Source: Streptomyces sp. CGMCC 4.7035 (GTDB lineage: Bacteria; Actinomycetota; Actinomycetes; Streptomycetales; Streptomycetaceae). From it: a stretch of DNA of 64,000 nucleotides. How positions within the stretch are numbered: position 1 is the stretch's first letter; every line of letters begins with the position of its first letter. Made by a program: the position numbers and the translations under genes. The stretch lies in assembly GCF_031583065.1 (NCBI RefSeq), contig NZ_CP134053.1, forward strand, positions 4,030,001-4,094,000, written 5' to 3'. The notes beneath the pieces are model-generated. The model saw only the letters and a list, made by a program, of their open reading frames with translations. It had not been told where the DNA came from and did not search any database. Below are positions 34,994 to 43,746 of the stretch, one piece after another.

Positions 34994-36358
34994 ATGACCG
35001 TGCCCCGGATCGTGATCGTAGGCGGCGGCTTCGCCGGGATGGAGACCGTGCACAGGCTGGAGCGGATCCTCAAACCCGCCGAGGCCTCACTGAGACTCAT
35101 CACCCCCTACGACCACCAGCTCTATCTGCCCCTGCTCCCGCACGTCGCCTCGGGAATCCTCACCCCGCAGTCGGTCGCCGTCTCGCTGCGCCGACTGCTG
35201 CGTCGCACGGTCATCGTGCCCGGCGGGGCGATCGGCATCGATCCCGCTGCCAAGGCCGTGGTCGTCCAGAAGATCAACGGCGAGAGGACCGTGGAGCACT
35301 ACGACTACCTGGTGCTGACGCCGGGGAGTGTGACACGGCAGTTCGACATCCCCGGGGTGAACCAGCACGCGGTGGGCATGAAGACGCTCGCCGAGGCGGC
35401 CTGGGTCCGCGACCACGTCATCTCCCAGCTCGACCTCGCGGCGGCGAGCTCCGACCCGGCCGAGCGCGAGATGCGGCTGCAGTTCGTGGTCGTCGGCGGC
35501 GGCTACGCCGGTACCGAGACCGCCGCCTATCTGCACGACCTCACCACCGCGGCCGTCAAGCGCTATCCAGGCCTCGACCCGGCCCTCATCAAGTGGCACC
35601 TCGTGGACATCGCGCCCCGACTCATGCCCGAACTGGGCGAGCGGCTGGGCGCGAAAGCGCTCACCATCCTGAAGCGGCGCGGCCTGAACGTCTCCCTCGG
35701 GGTCTCGGTCGCCGAGGCCACGGAGGACACTGTCACCCTCACCGACGGCCGCAAGCTGCCCTGCCACACGCTGATCTGGACCGCGGGGGTCGCGGCGAGC
35801 CCGCTGATCGCCACGTTGGACGCCGAGACCAACCGGGGCCGGCTGGTCGTCGGGCCCGACCTGACCGTGCCGGGCCTGGACGGGGTCTTCGCCCTGGGGG
35901 ACGCCGCCGCGGTGCCCGACCTGCACAAGGGCGGCGACGCGGTGTGCCCGCCGACCGCCCAGCACGCCATGCGCCAGGGCTGGGCCGCCGCGAAGAACGT
36001 CGCGGCGACCCTGCGCGGCGCGCCGCGCAGCCCCTACCGCCACCGCGACCTGGGGCTCGTCGTCGACCTCGGCGGCATCCGGGCCGTCTCCAAACCGCTC
36101 GGCGTGGAGCTCACCGGCCTGCCCGCGCAGGTCGTCGCGCGCGGGTACCACCTGGGGGCGCTGCGCACGATTCCGGCCCGCCTGCGCACCCTGACCAACT
36201 GGACGCTGAATTCGCTGGCGGGCTACGACTTCGTCCGCACCGGCTTCCAGGCCGGCCGCCCCGCCACGCTCAAGGACTTCGAGCGGACCGACGTCTATCT
36301 CAGCCCCGACCTGATCGCCTCGCACATGGCCCCGAAGACGACCGACTCGGACCGCTGA
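34994..36358 (+). CDS. ndh: Type II NADH dehydrogenase (NDH-2)
   Basis: A 454-residue FAD enzyme that passes electrons from NADH to menaquinone without pumping protons. TGGAGGG precedes ATG 34994. The FAD-binding motif IVIVGGGFAGMETVHRL is followed by the NADH-binding VVVGGGYAGTETAAYLHDL and the FAD ring-binding GLDGVFALGDAAAVPDLHK, then CPPTAQHAMRQGWAAAKNV. The C-terminal amphipathic part (LVVDLGGIRAVSKPLGVELT and beyond) anchors the enzyme to the membrane. Monocistronic by position. Confidence 0.9.
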   Translation: MTVPRIVIVGGGFAGMETVHRLERILKPAEASLRLITPYDHQLYLPLLPHVASGILTPQSVAVSLRRLLRRTVIVPGGAIGIDPAAKAVVVQKINGERTVEHYDYLVLTPGSVTRQFDIPGVNQHAVGMKTLAEAAWVRDHVISQLDLAAASSDPAEREMRLQFVVVGGGYAGTETAAYLHDLTTAAVKRYPGLDPALIKWHLVDIAPRLMPELGERLGAKALTILKRRGLNVSLGVSVAEATEDTVTLTDGRKLPCHTLIWTAGVAASPLIATLDAETNRGRLVVGPDLTVPGLDGVFALGDAAAVPDLHKGGDAVCPPTAQHAMRQGWAAAKNVAATLRGAPRSPYRHRDLGLVVDLGGIRAVSKPLGVELTGLPAQVVARGYHLGALRTIPARLRTLTNWTLNSLAGYDFVRTGFQAGRPATLKDFERTDVYLSPDLIASHMAPKTTDSDR

Positions 36359-36556
36359 CTGCGACGAAGGACCGAGGCGGCCGACTGCGACGACGTGCGC
36401 CGCGAGGCGACCGACCATTTTTTGACTCGCTCGTCTGCGGGGCGCCTGAGCCGGTGTCGAGAGCCCGACGGTGCTCAGCGCTTCGCGCCTCCGCGCTCCC
36501 CGAGCTCTTCGGGCAGGGGACCCCACGTACTCTTGGCATCGGCGCGCCCCTCCGGC

Positions 36557-36964
36557 TCATTCGCGCGAGCGCGCGGCCCGGGTTCTCGAACGGTTCTCCT
36601 TGCGGATCGCGTCCAGGAGCTCCGCCTTCGACATCCGCGACCGATCTTCGACGCCGAGGCGCTTCGCGACGTCGTAGAGGTGTTCCTTCGACGCCTGCTC
36701 GTCGACGCCCTCGCCGCTGCGTCCGCCCAGCTGCCGGGGCCGGGCCGACTGCGGGTCCGAGGGGCCCTTGCGGCCGCCCTCCTTGCGCTCCCAGTGGTCG
36801 CCGACCTTCTCGTACATGTGCTTGAGCGCGCCGTACGCCACCCGGTGCGCGCGCTCGCCCTCGCCGTACTGCTCCACCGCCGAGTCGTGGGCCTTGATCC
36901 AGGTGCGCTGGGCGTCGCGGGGGGAGCGCTCCAGCGTCGACGGCAGTTCCTCTCGTCCGGGCAC
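36557..36964 (-). CDS. ChaB-family protein with Rho N-terminal-like C-terminus
   Basis: A 135-residue protein of the ChaB type. GTG 36964 has GGAGG eight bases upstream, better than GTG 36973, which would overlap that site. ELPSTLERSPRDAQRTWIKA, HDSAVEQYGEGERAHRVAYG and ALKHMYEKVGDHWERK make up the ChaB domain; the tail EHLYDVAKRLGVEDRSRMSK, AELLDAIRKEN matches the Rho N-terminal/SAP-like helical motif, which often binds nucleic acid. The middle is a polar linker. ChaB was named for a link to cation transport, but its molecular role is not established. Confidence 0.85.
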   Translation of the reverse strand: MPGREELPSTLERSPRDAQRTWIKAHDSAVEQYGEGERAHRVAYGALKHMYEKVGDHWERKEGGRKGPSDPQSARPRQLGGRSGEGVDEQASKEHLYDVAKRLGVEDRSRMSKAELLDAIRKENRSRTRAARSRE

Positions 36965-37085
36965 GGGTTCCACCTCCGCATCCCATGGCCCTCCAGGCCC
37001 TGCGAGTGCCCTTCACCGAGCGGGAAAAACGGGTCCGACCCCGGGGAGGCGGTTTGACGGGGTCCGCACTGGCTACCCGCACCCC

Positions 37086-37457
37086 GTGACGACGACATCC
37101 CAACAGGAGGTCTACCGCTTCCTGGAGGATCGCTTCGCCTGTGCGCAGGCCTGCACCGAGTGTGCGCGGGCCTGCGCCATGCGTGCGAGCCGAGCGGAAC
37201 CGGACGGGACCCAGGACCAGGAACTTCTGCGACGCAAGGGGATCATGTGCGCGGAGGCCTGTGACGCGACGTGCCGCGTGCTGTCCGAGCAGGACCCCCA
37301 GGACGAGGCCGGCGTCCGCGGCCAGCTTGAGTGGTGCCGGGCGGTCTGCCTGGACTGCGCGCACGTCTTCGACGGGCACCCCGGCAGCGAGGAGGTCGCG
37401 CGGGCGTGCCGGGGGTGCGCCCGGGCGTGCACGGCCTTCCTCGCGATGCTGGGCTGA
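37086..37457 (+). CDS. Csp-type cysteine-rich four-helix copper-binding protein
   Basis: A 123-residue protein with 13 cysteines arranged along four predicted helices: FACAQACTECARACAMR, IMCAEACDATCRVL, WCRAVCLDCAHVF and ACRGCARACTAFLAML. This matches the copper storage protein (Csp/DUF326) family, in which cysteines lining a four-helix bundle bind many Cu(I) ions. There is no signal peptide, so it would be the cytosolic Csp3-like form. GTG 37086 is chosen because it lies just before the conserved start; its ribosome-binding site is weak. Confidence 0.83.
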   Translation: MTTTSQQEVYRFLEDRFACAQACTECARACAMRASRAEPDGTQDQELLRRKGIMCAEACDATCRVLSEQDPQDEAGVRGQLEWCRAVCLDCAHVFDGHPGSEEVARACRGCARACTAFLAMLG

Positions 37458-37522
37458 CGCGCCGGCGGTTCCGCTCCTACCCGGACGCGCCCGCATTCCG
37501 GTTCACCGGCATTCCCAATTTC

Positions 37523-37536
37523 TGAAACACGTTCTA
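37523..37536. promoter_or_regulatory. KstR-like operator before the acyl-CoA dehydrogenase gene
   Basis: TGAAACACGTTCTA fits the TNNAACNNGTTNNA consensus of KstR-type TetR repressors of sterol and lipid catabolism. It lies 45 bases before the GTG start. No tetR gene is in the window, so the regulator would be encoded elsewhere. Confidence 0.4.
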
Positions 37537-37580
37537 CGGTGTGCGCCGACAGGACCGGCCTTGGGGAGCCTGGAGGCGCC

Positions 37581-38792
37581 GTGCATCTCGAATACACGCC
37601 CGAGCAGCAGCGGTTGCGCACCGAGTTGCGCCACTACTTCGCCGAACTGGTGCCGGACCACGCCCATGCCCTCCCCCATAGCCCTAAACGCATGGGAGGT
37701 GCCCCCATCGGCGACCCGACCGCGCAGAAGCGGTTCTACCGCGACACCATCCGCCGCCTCGGCGGCGACGGGTGGCTCGGCGTGGGCTGGCCCAAGGAGT
37801 ACGGCGGGCGCGGACTGACCCCCCTGGAGCAGTTCATCTTCTTCGACGAGGCGGCCCAGGCGGGGGTACCGCTGCCGCTGATGGCACTCAACACGGTCGG
37901 CCCGACGCTCATGCAGTTCGGCACGGAGGAACAGAGGGCCTACTTCCTGCCGAAGATCCTCTCCGGTGAGATCGACTTCGCGATCGGCTACAGCGAGCCG
38001 GACGCCGGGACCGATCTCGCCTCCCTCAAGACCCGAGCCGTCCGCGAGGGCGACGAATACGTCGTCAACGGGCAGAAGATCTGGACCACCAACGGGGACA
38101 CCGCGGACTGGGTGTGGCTGGCGGTCCGCACCGACCCTGACGCCCCGCCGCACAAGGGCATCACCATGCTGCTCGTGCCGACCACCGACCCCGGCTACTC
38201 CTGCACCCTGATCAACACGCTCGCCTCGCACGACACCACCGCGAGCTACTACGAGAACATCCGGGTCCCCGTCTCCCGGCGCGTCGGCGAGGAGAACAAG
38301 GGCTGGCGGCTGATCACCAACCAGCTCAACCACGAGCGTGTCACCCTCGCCGCGCACGGCACCATGGCCATCCGCGCCCTGCACGACGTGCAGCGCTGGG
38401 CCATGGAGACCAAGCTCGCCGACGGCCGCCGGGTGATCGACCTGCCGTGGGTACGCCGCCGACTCGCCCAGACGCACACGAAGCTCGACGCGATGAAGCT
38501 CCTCAACTGGCAGATGGTGAACGCCGTCCAGGAGGGCACGCTCACCCCGCAGGACGCCTCCGCCGTCAAGGTCTACGGCTCCGAGGCCCGCCGCGACGCG
38601 TACGCCTGGCTCATGGAGATCGTCGCGGCCGCGGGCGCCCTCCAGGCGGGCTCGGCGGGCGCCGTGCTCCATGGGGAACTGGAGCGCGGCTACCGTTCAG
38701 CCGTGATCTTCACCTTCGGCGGCGGGAACAACGAGATCCAGCGGGAGATCATCTCCTGGATCGGTCTGGGGATGCCCCGCGTCCGCCGGTGA
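37581..38792 (+). CDS. Acyl-CoA dehydrogenase
   Basis: A 403-residue FAD flavoenzyme introducing an alpha-beta double bond into acyl-CoA. GTG 37581 follows TGGAGG. Blocks: LEYTPEQQRLRTELRHYFAE, GWLGVGWPKEYGGRGLTPLE, FAIGYSEPDAGTDLASLKTR, VNGQKIWTTNGDTADWVWLA, and the terminal FTFGGGNNEIQREIISWIGL. In many steroid-type dehydrogenases this terminal region is likewise 'GGxxEIQRxxIA'. Near residue 31-43 a G/C palindromic element adds ALPHSPKRMGGAPI in frame. A KstR-like site upstream suggests control by a lipid or sterol regulator. Confidence 0.88.
   Translation: MHLEYTPEQQRLRTELRHYFAELVPDHAHALPHSPKRMGGAPIGDPTAQKRFYRDTIRRLGGDGWLGVGWPKEYGGRGLTPLEQFIFFDEAAQAGVPLPLMALNTVGPTLMQFGTEEQRAYFLPKILSGEIDFAIGYSEPDAGTDLASLKTRAVREGDEYVVNGQKIWTTNGDTADWVWLAVRTDPDAPPHKGITMLLVPTTDPGYSCTLINTLASHDTTASYYENIRVPVSRRVGEENKGWRLITNQLNHERVTLAAHGTMAIRALHDVQRWAMETKLADGRRVIDLPWVRRRLAQTHTKLDAMKLLNWQMVNAVQEGTLTPQDASAVKVYGSEARRDAYAWLMEIVAAAGALQAGSAGAVLHGELERGYRSAVIFTFGGGNNEIQREIISWIGLGMPRVRR
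37671..37708. repeat. Dispersed palindromic element inserted in frame in the acyl-CoA dehydrogenase gene
   Basis: CTCCCCCAT (37671-37679) and ATGGGAG (37692-37698), followed by GTGCCCCCAT, enclose AGCCCTAAACGC. The composition and outer C/G runs match the element in ssuD, but the loop differs. It encodes extra residues near the N-terminus without breaking the frame. Confidence 0.55.
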
Positions 38793-39398
38793 CCGTCCTG
38801 TGACCGAGCATTTTAGTTCGCCCCTGGGGGCTCATGCCGATGTGAGATCTACCGGCTGGCAGCTCGCGCTGACGGCCTTCAACGCCAGCTCCCAGTGCAG
38901 ATCTCTTGCGTCGATACCCACGCGCCAGGAGACGAGGGAGGTCGCCAGCCGGTCGAGTTCACAGCACAAAGCATCAGGAGCGACTCCACGCTCATGCGCG
39001 ATCCGGTCCATTTCGGCACACCCCCGACCGCCGGAGGGATCCGTGTGTGGAGTAAGTCAGAGGGTGGTCAGCTGCAAAGAAGGGGCGTCGGCATCCAAGC
39101 CGCACGTCCTCGCCGTCCGCAGCGCCCAGTCGGCAGCGCTCCGGCGGTCCGGACGCGCGGGACACTGAGCGAACAACACGGCAGACCCGGCCTGTCGAGT
39201 AGGCGCCCGGCAAGCCGGCCTGGGGGAGGCGTCCGCCATCCGTTCAACCGGGCCGGACGCGGGCGATCGCCCCTGGTTCGGGTCCGACCGGAGAGCAAGC
39301 GAAACGCCGTCCGTCAGTCCCGGTGGAGCCGGGGTCGATCGCCACTCGTCGGCCGGACCGGTCCCCGGGAACAGGCGGACGGCGGCCCTCGGGTTTCC
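38793..39398. other. Gene-poor stretch with one possible small minus-strand frame
   Basis: About 600 bases between the acyl-CoA dehydrogenase and the alcohol dehydrogenase. The only protein-like element is a 59-codon minus-strand frame (38832-39011), listed separately. The remaining open frames are arginine-rich shadows. No hairpin or repeat stands out. Confidence 0.4.
38832..39011 (-). CDS. Possible 59-residue small protein or fragment
   Basis: ATG 39011 is preceded by GGGGG ten bases upstream and opens a 59-codon frame reading DRIAHERGVAPDALCCELDR, LATSLVSWRVGIDARDLHWE, LALKAVSASCQPVDL. Composition looks helical and protein-like rather than shadow-like. I do not recognise a family; it may be the end of a decayed regulator. 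Confidence 0.25.
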   Translation of the reverse strand: MDRIAHERGVAPDALCCELDRLATSLVSWRVGIDARDLHWELALKAVSASCQPVDLTSA

Positions 39399-40574
39399 TT
39401 ACCGCTTGTGGCCGTTCCCATGTCCGTTCGGATGCAGGACCACCTTGGTCCAGCCCTCGTCACGGGCGTCGAAGTGCTCGTAGGCGTTGGGGGCCTCGTC
39501 CAGGCTGAGCTCGTGGGAGACGACGAAACTCGGCTTCGCCTTCCCGCCGGCGATCAGATCCCGCAGCGCCCGGTTGTACTTCTTCACCGGCGCCTGCCCG
39601 GTCCCCATGTGCTGGCCCTTGAACCACATCATGCCGAAGTCGATCGGGACCTTGCCCTGAGCTTCCAGCTCCCCCTGGGCCTCCGCGCCGCCGGGGTCCT
39701 GGGGCAGGAACACGCCCACCACACCGATGTCGCCGGTGAACCTGACCGAGTCGATCAGGCCGTTGAGTGTGAGGCTGGCGTCCTCGTGTCCCTCAGGGTC
39801 GTGCGCCTGGTAGCCGACGCATTCGCAGCCGTTGTCGGCGCCCAGACCGAGGGTGGCCTCCTTGACGACCTCCGCCGGGTTCCGCTCGGCGGTGTTGATC
39901 GGGATGGCCCCGATCTCCTCCGCCTTGCGCAGCCGGTCGGCCTGGTGGTCGGCCGTCCAGACGCGGCCGGCGCCCTTGAGGAGGGCGGAGTAGGTCGCCA
40001 TCAGCCCGACGGGACCGGCCCCGAAGACGATGGTCTGGTCGCCCGGCTTGACGTGGGCCATCTCGGTGGCGTGATAGCCGGTGGGGAAGATGTCGGCGAG
40101 CATCACGTAGTCGGTCTGCCGCTCGGCGGCGTCCTCGCCCAGACGCAGCGCGTTGAAGTCGCCGTAGGGCACGCGCAGCAGCTCCGCCTGGCCGCCCTGG
40201 TACGGGCCCATGTCGGCGAATCCGTAGGCGGCTCCCGCGAGGGCCGGTTCCGGCTGCATGGTCAGGCAGTAGTTGGTCAGGCCCTGCTCGCACTGCTTAC
40301 AGAAGCCGCAGGCGATGTTGAAGGGCAGGACCACATACTCGCCCACCTGGACCTTGCGGACGGCCGAGCCGACCTCCACCACCTGACCCATGTTCTCGTG
40401 TCCCAGGGTGCGGCCGGACTCGAACGAGGTGCGACCCTCGTACATGTGCAGGTCCGAACCGCAGATGTTCGTGGTGGTGATCTTGACGATGATGTCGCAA
40501 GGATGTTCGATTTTTGCGTCCGGTACGTCCTTCACTGTGACCGTTCGCGGTCCTTCGTATACCGCTGCTTTCAT
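39399..40574 (-). CDS. Zinc-dependent alcohol/formaldehyde dehydrogenase (MDR family)
   Basis: A 391-residue medium-chain dehydrogenase. ATG 40574 follows AAGGAAAG. The catalytic zinc site is NICGSDLHMYEGRT with GHENMGQVVEVG; the structural zinc cysteines are in IACGFCKQCEQGLTNYC. The cofactor loop VFGAGPVGLMATYSALLKGA and VWTADHQADRLRKAEEIGA bind NAD. The extended C-terminal half (YQAHDPEGHEDASLTLNGLI) matches the glutathione-independent formaldehyde dehydrogenase-like group. Monocistronic; transcribed towards the acyl-CoA dehydrogenase. Confidence 0.88.
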   Translation of the reverse strand: MKAAVYEGPRTVTVKDVPDAKIEHPCDIIVKITTTNICGSDLHMYEGRTSFESGRTLGHENMGQVVEVGSAVRKVQVGEYVVLPFNIACGFCKQCEQGLTNYCLTMQPEPALAGAAYGFADMGPYQGGQAELLRVPYGDFNALRLGEDAAERQTDYVMLADIFPTGYHATEMAHVKPGDQTIVFGAGPVGLMATYSALLKGAGRVWTADHQADRLRKAEEIGAIPINTAERNPAEVVKEATLGLGADNGCECVGYQAHDPEGHEDASLTLNGLIDSVRFTGDIGVVGVFLPQDPGGAEAQGELEAQGKVPIDFGMMWFKGQHMGTGQAPVKKYNRALRDLIAGGKAKPSFVVSHELSLDEAPNAYEHFDARDEGWTKVVLHPNGHGNGHKR

Positions 40575-40864
40575 GGTGACTTTCCTTGATGTCGCGGCAT
40601 GGCGGTGATGGAGAGGGCGCAAAGAGCCTGACTCTCGCAAGCGCTACGACGGGGTCCGCGGCTCCGGCACGCCTCTGCGGGCCGCTCACCTGGATCAGAT
40701 GGAATGGTGGTTTTGCCGCCGGCCCGCCAGAGGGAGCTCCGGCGGCGTGCCGTGCGGGTGCCCGTCGGCCCCCGAGGTGAAACAACCACGCACCGACCGA
40801 TCAGCGGAATCTCCGGACCCGGACGACCACCAACCGACGGCACATCTCCGACTGAGGTCACCCG

Positions 40865-41986
40865 CTAGTCACCGTGGTCGTCCTGCAGCACGCTGCGACG
40901 CTCCTGTTCGCGCTTGGAGTAGGCGGCTGCCCGGATCGCCTCGTCGCTCTCCAGGCCCGATCCCAGCGCGCCACCCACCGTGGCGACCGAAGCGACGAAC
41001 CAGGACAACGTCCAGTACTCCGTGACGTGCAGCGGAATTCGTGTCGTGGAAGCGAACAACCGGTCGTTGAGGATGAACAGAGCCCACGCCAGGTTGATGA
41101 CCACCAAACCCACGTAGCAGACGATCACCCCGATACCCACGGTCACGACCGTCGAGGCGTTGTAGAGAGCCGCCCTCTTCCTCGCCTCCGGCGAAACCTC
41201 ATCCGTTCGATGCCACAGGTTCGCGTCCAAGATCAGCCAGCCGATCATGAGAGCGACAGACCCGACCATGGCGATCACTAGGCGTGGCGTGCTCAGGGAG
41301 GTGGCCAGGTTCCAGATGGTGGAGTTCACAGTGGCGACTGCTCCCGTGGCGAGTGCGGCCGCCAGGGCTTTCGACAAGCCCGGCACCAAGCGCCACGGCC
41401 GGTTGGCGCGGACCATACCGAGGAGCACCCTCAGGTAACCGCGCGGCCCACTGACGACGTACCGCAGATCGGCGATCTCCTCCTCACCGACCTGGCCCGG
41501 ATGGAAAGGCGCGAGACGACCGATGAAGGGCCCCCGCAGCGGCTGACTTCCCGGAGGCCCCTCAGCCCCCGTGGCCTGCGGGCCCGCCAGGCTGAGCACG
41601 GCTTCTTCCACGACCTGCCGGGCCCTTGTCTGCAGCCGGAAGCCCCCCAGCGGGGGAAGAGACAGCAGCGCCAAGCCGTGTTCGTGACTCAGATCCACCA
41701 CGAGCTTGCGCCCATGTGAGTGCAGCGGAAGGTCGGTGAGGGCCACGACGATGTCCCAGTGCCCCTCACTTCCGCGGTCCATGATCCGGTGCATCAAGGT
41801 GGGCGGGTCCTCGGCCCCTGCGGTGAAGGGCTCACTGACCACCTCGACGTCGAACCGTCGTCCCTGGCCCGACTTGTCGGCGAGCCGATCAGGAAGCATC
41901 CGGGCCATGCGCTGCGCGATCTCCGTCGGCGCATCCGGATCCGCCAGAAGAGCCACGACCGTAACGTCCTGAGACGACACCGGCAT
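40865..41986 (-). CDS. Membrane protein of unknown function with soluble N-terminal domain
   Basis: A 373-residue protein from ATG 41986, preceded by AAGGAG. The N-terminal half is soluble (VTVVALLADPDAPTEIAQRM, WDIVVALTDLPLHSHGRKLV, VDLSHEHGLALLSLPPLGGF). The second half contains about four membrane spans (ALAAALATGAVATVNSTIWN, LVIAMVGSVALMIGWLILDA, VVTVGIGVIVCYVGLVVINL, LSWFVASVATVGGALGSGLE) and a basic-polar tail. I do not recognise a named family; similar proteins occur across actinobacteria. Its 3' end lies near the alcohol dehydrogenase promoter, with no functional clue. Confidence 0.7.
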   Translation of the reverse strand: MPVSSQDVTVVALLADPDAPTEIAQRMARMLPDRLADKSGQGRRFDVEVVSEPFTAGAEDPPTLMHRIMDRGSEGHWDIVVALTDLPLHSHGRKLVVDLSHEHGLALLSLPPLGGFRLQTRARQVVEEAVLSLAGPQATGAEGPPGSQPLRGPFIGRLAPFHPGQVGEEEIADLRYVVSGPRGYLRVLLGMVRANRPWRLVPGLSKALAAALATGAVATVNSTIWNLATSLSTPRLVIAMVGSVALMIGWLILDANLWHRTDEVSPEARKRAALYNASTVVTVGIGVIVCYVGLVVINLAWALFILNDRLFASTTRIPLHVTEYWTLSWFVASVATVGGALGSGLESDEAIRAAAYSKREQERRSVLQDDHGD

Positions 41987-42367
41987 GACTCCTTCTCGTC
42001 GGCTGCCCCCGCGATCGCACGTGGCCACAGGATGCCCCCGAGGTAACGCCGACGCCGCGTGACACGCTGGCCCCTGCCGGCAGGTGCAGGCGGTACGGTC
42101 GGATCTCCTCGTGCTCCCCTGTGCAGGACCTGCTCCACCACGGGCCACACGGTTGCGTGCGCCACCGCGAACACCAGCTCCGCGCCACCCCGGTCGGCAC
42201 CGCACGCCGTGCCACTGGACACCCTGCTTCGGTGTCCTGCCCGGGAGTTACGGCTCGAACCGCTCCCACGGCGCGCCCTGACCAGCGATCCGATGATGTG
42301 CCCGATTCGGTTTCGGACGGTCAGTTGCGGTCATTGCTGGTGGTGGATCTCGAACTGGATTGATTCT
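41987..42367. other. Intergenic region, nothing recognised
   Basis: About 380 bases between the membrane protein and the DUF6192 pseudogene. Open frames on both strands are compositionally shadow-like and show no ribosome-binding sites or motifs. Confidence 0.4.
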
Positions 42368-43434
42368 GTGGGAGTTGGGCCGGGGTGTTGTCGCCGGTAC
42401 CGCGAGCGCTACGAGCAGATCATCGCCGCCGACCGGGAACTGGTCGGGCAGATGCAGCGCATCCAGTTCACCATCGGAGACCACGCGCTGGAGATCGAGC
42501 CGATGCAGCGGGTGGGCGGCGCGCATCCGGCCCCCGGCGAGGAGCCGTTCGGCGTTGATGTGTCCTTGCAGTTGATGTGTCCTTGCAGATGTATGCCGAC
42601 GACTTGGGGCTGTCGCCCAGTACGGTCCGCAGCTACCGGTTCGCCGCCCACCGCTGGCCCGAAGGGCAGCGTCGTCATGGCGTCTCCCACAAGGTCCACT
42701 ACATCCTCGCGGGCATCCCGGACGACCAGGTGCGCTTCGAGACGATCGACGCCCCTCCGCTGGACGAACGCGCCCGGGTGCGGCGCTGGACGACGGGTCT
42801 GGCCAAGAAACACGTCGGACAGCTCCCGGACCGTCCCGGGACACCTGCGCAGAAGGTCGCGGCCATCCACCGCCCGGCCGACGATGACGAGGTCCCGGCC
42901 CAGGTGGCCACAGATGGCCTGCGCCGTCCGGCGGTCGCGGCCAAAGTGGTCGCTGACGACACCGCCCGCCACATGGTCAACAAGGCGCAGACCACGCAGC
43001 ATGAGACCGAGGTCGTCCACGACCTCATCGAGGACGACCAGGTCGCAGCCCAAGTCGCCTTCGACGTGCTGCGCCGTCCGGAGGTCGCGTCCAGGGTGGT
43101 CGCCGACGACACCGCCCGTCACGCGGTCAACCGGGCCCAGACCGACCGCTCCCAGCAGCGGGCCGATCCCTTCCGCCGCGAGACACCGACCGGGCGGACC
43201 GTCCGGAAGATCGAACGGACCCAGGAGTTCCTTGACCTGGTCGGCGCCTGCCACCACTTCGTGGCCGCCTGCGGGAAGGCGGTGCCCCAGCTGCCCGGCC
43301 GGACGCTGTCGGACGACGAACGGGCAGTCCTGGCGCAGAACGTCGCCCGCTGCCGGGCCACGCTGGACTGGCCTGACCACGCTGCGCGATATGTGCGCCG
43401 AACGCGGCTGGCCGCCGGTGATCTGGACCCGTGA
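42368..43434 (+). pseudogene. DUF6192 (RacO-like) gene broken by a 17-base tandem duplication
   Basis: The first frame (from GTG 42368) reads YEQIIAADRELVGQMQRIQF, TIGDHALEIEPMQ and EEPFGVDVSLQ; after 42587 the second frame continues MYADDLGLSPSTVRSYRFAA, HRWPEGQRRHGVSHKVHYIL. These are consecutive parts of a DUF6192 protein, a probable DNA-binding protein of actinobacteria. The break is exactly two tandem copies of a 17-base unit (42554-42570, 42571-42587); removing one restores the frame. The C-terminal part carries two copies of a roughly 40-residue unit (QVAxxxLRRPxVAxxVVADDTARHxVNxAQT). Confidence 0.75.
42554..42587. repeat. 17-base perfect tandem duplication causing a frameshift
   Basis: GTTGATGTGTCCTTGCA occurs twice in direct succession. 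Because 17 is not a multiple of three it shifts the DUF6192 reading frame. It looks recent, as both copies are identical. Confidence 0.9.
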
Positions 43435-43648
43435 CCTGGGCTATCACTTCTGCGCGAGCGAGGCGGAACCGGAGGAATGGGAACTGGCCTGGCTCCGCGA
43501 GAAGCTCACCCAGTTCCGCCGGATGATCACGGGCGCGATCGGCCCGCACCTGGCCCTGTTCCCCAAGAGCGTCTGGGTCGGCTACCTCAGCGACCAGATG
43601 AAGGCGATCGAGTCGAACCTCGCGCTGGCCGCCCGGCCACCGCGCTGA
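43385..43648 (+). pseudogene. Unrecognised gene remnant after the DUF6192 pseudogene
   Basis: Beyond the DUF6192 match, a different frame reads LRDMCAERGWPPVIWTRDLG, YHFCASEAEPEEWELAWLRE, KLTQFRRMITGAIGPHLALF, PKSVWVGYLSDQMKAIESNL and ends at 43648. It is clearly protein-like but begins without a start codon. I cannot name the family. Either the DUF6192 gene had a second frameshift near 43380, or another gene's 3' end has been joined to it. Confidence 0.5.
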
Positions 43649-43746
43649 CCTACTCCACGGCCAGGACGCCCACCACAGAGCCAGGAGACCGGGGCCCGGC
43701 CCACGCCTCCGCAGTACCCCCCAACCGGGCCGGGCCCTGCCTCCTC

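Noticed and set aside
36300..37496. Minus-strand open frame spanning the ChaB and Csp region
   Set aside because: It crosses two recognised genes in other frames and has no domain.
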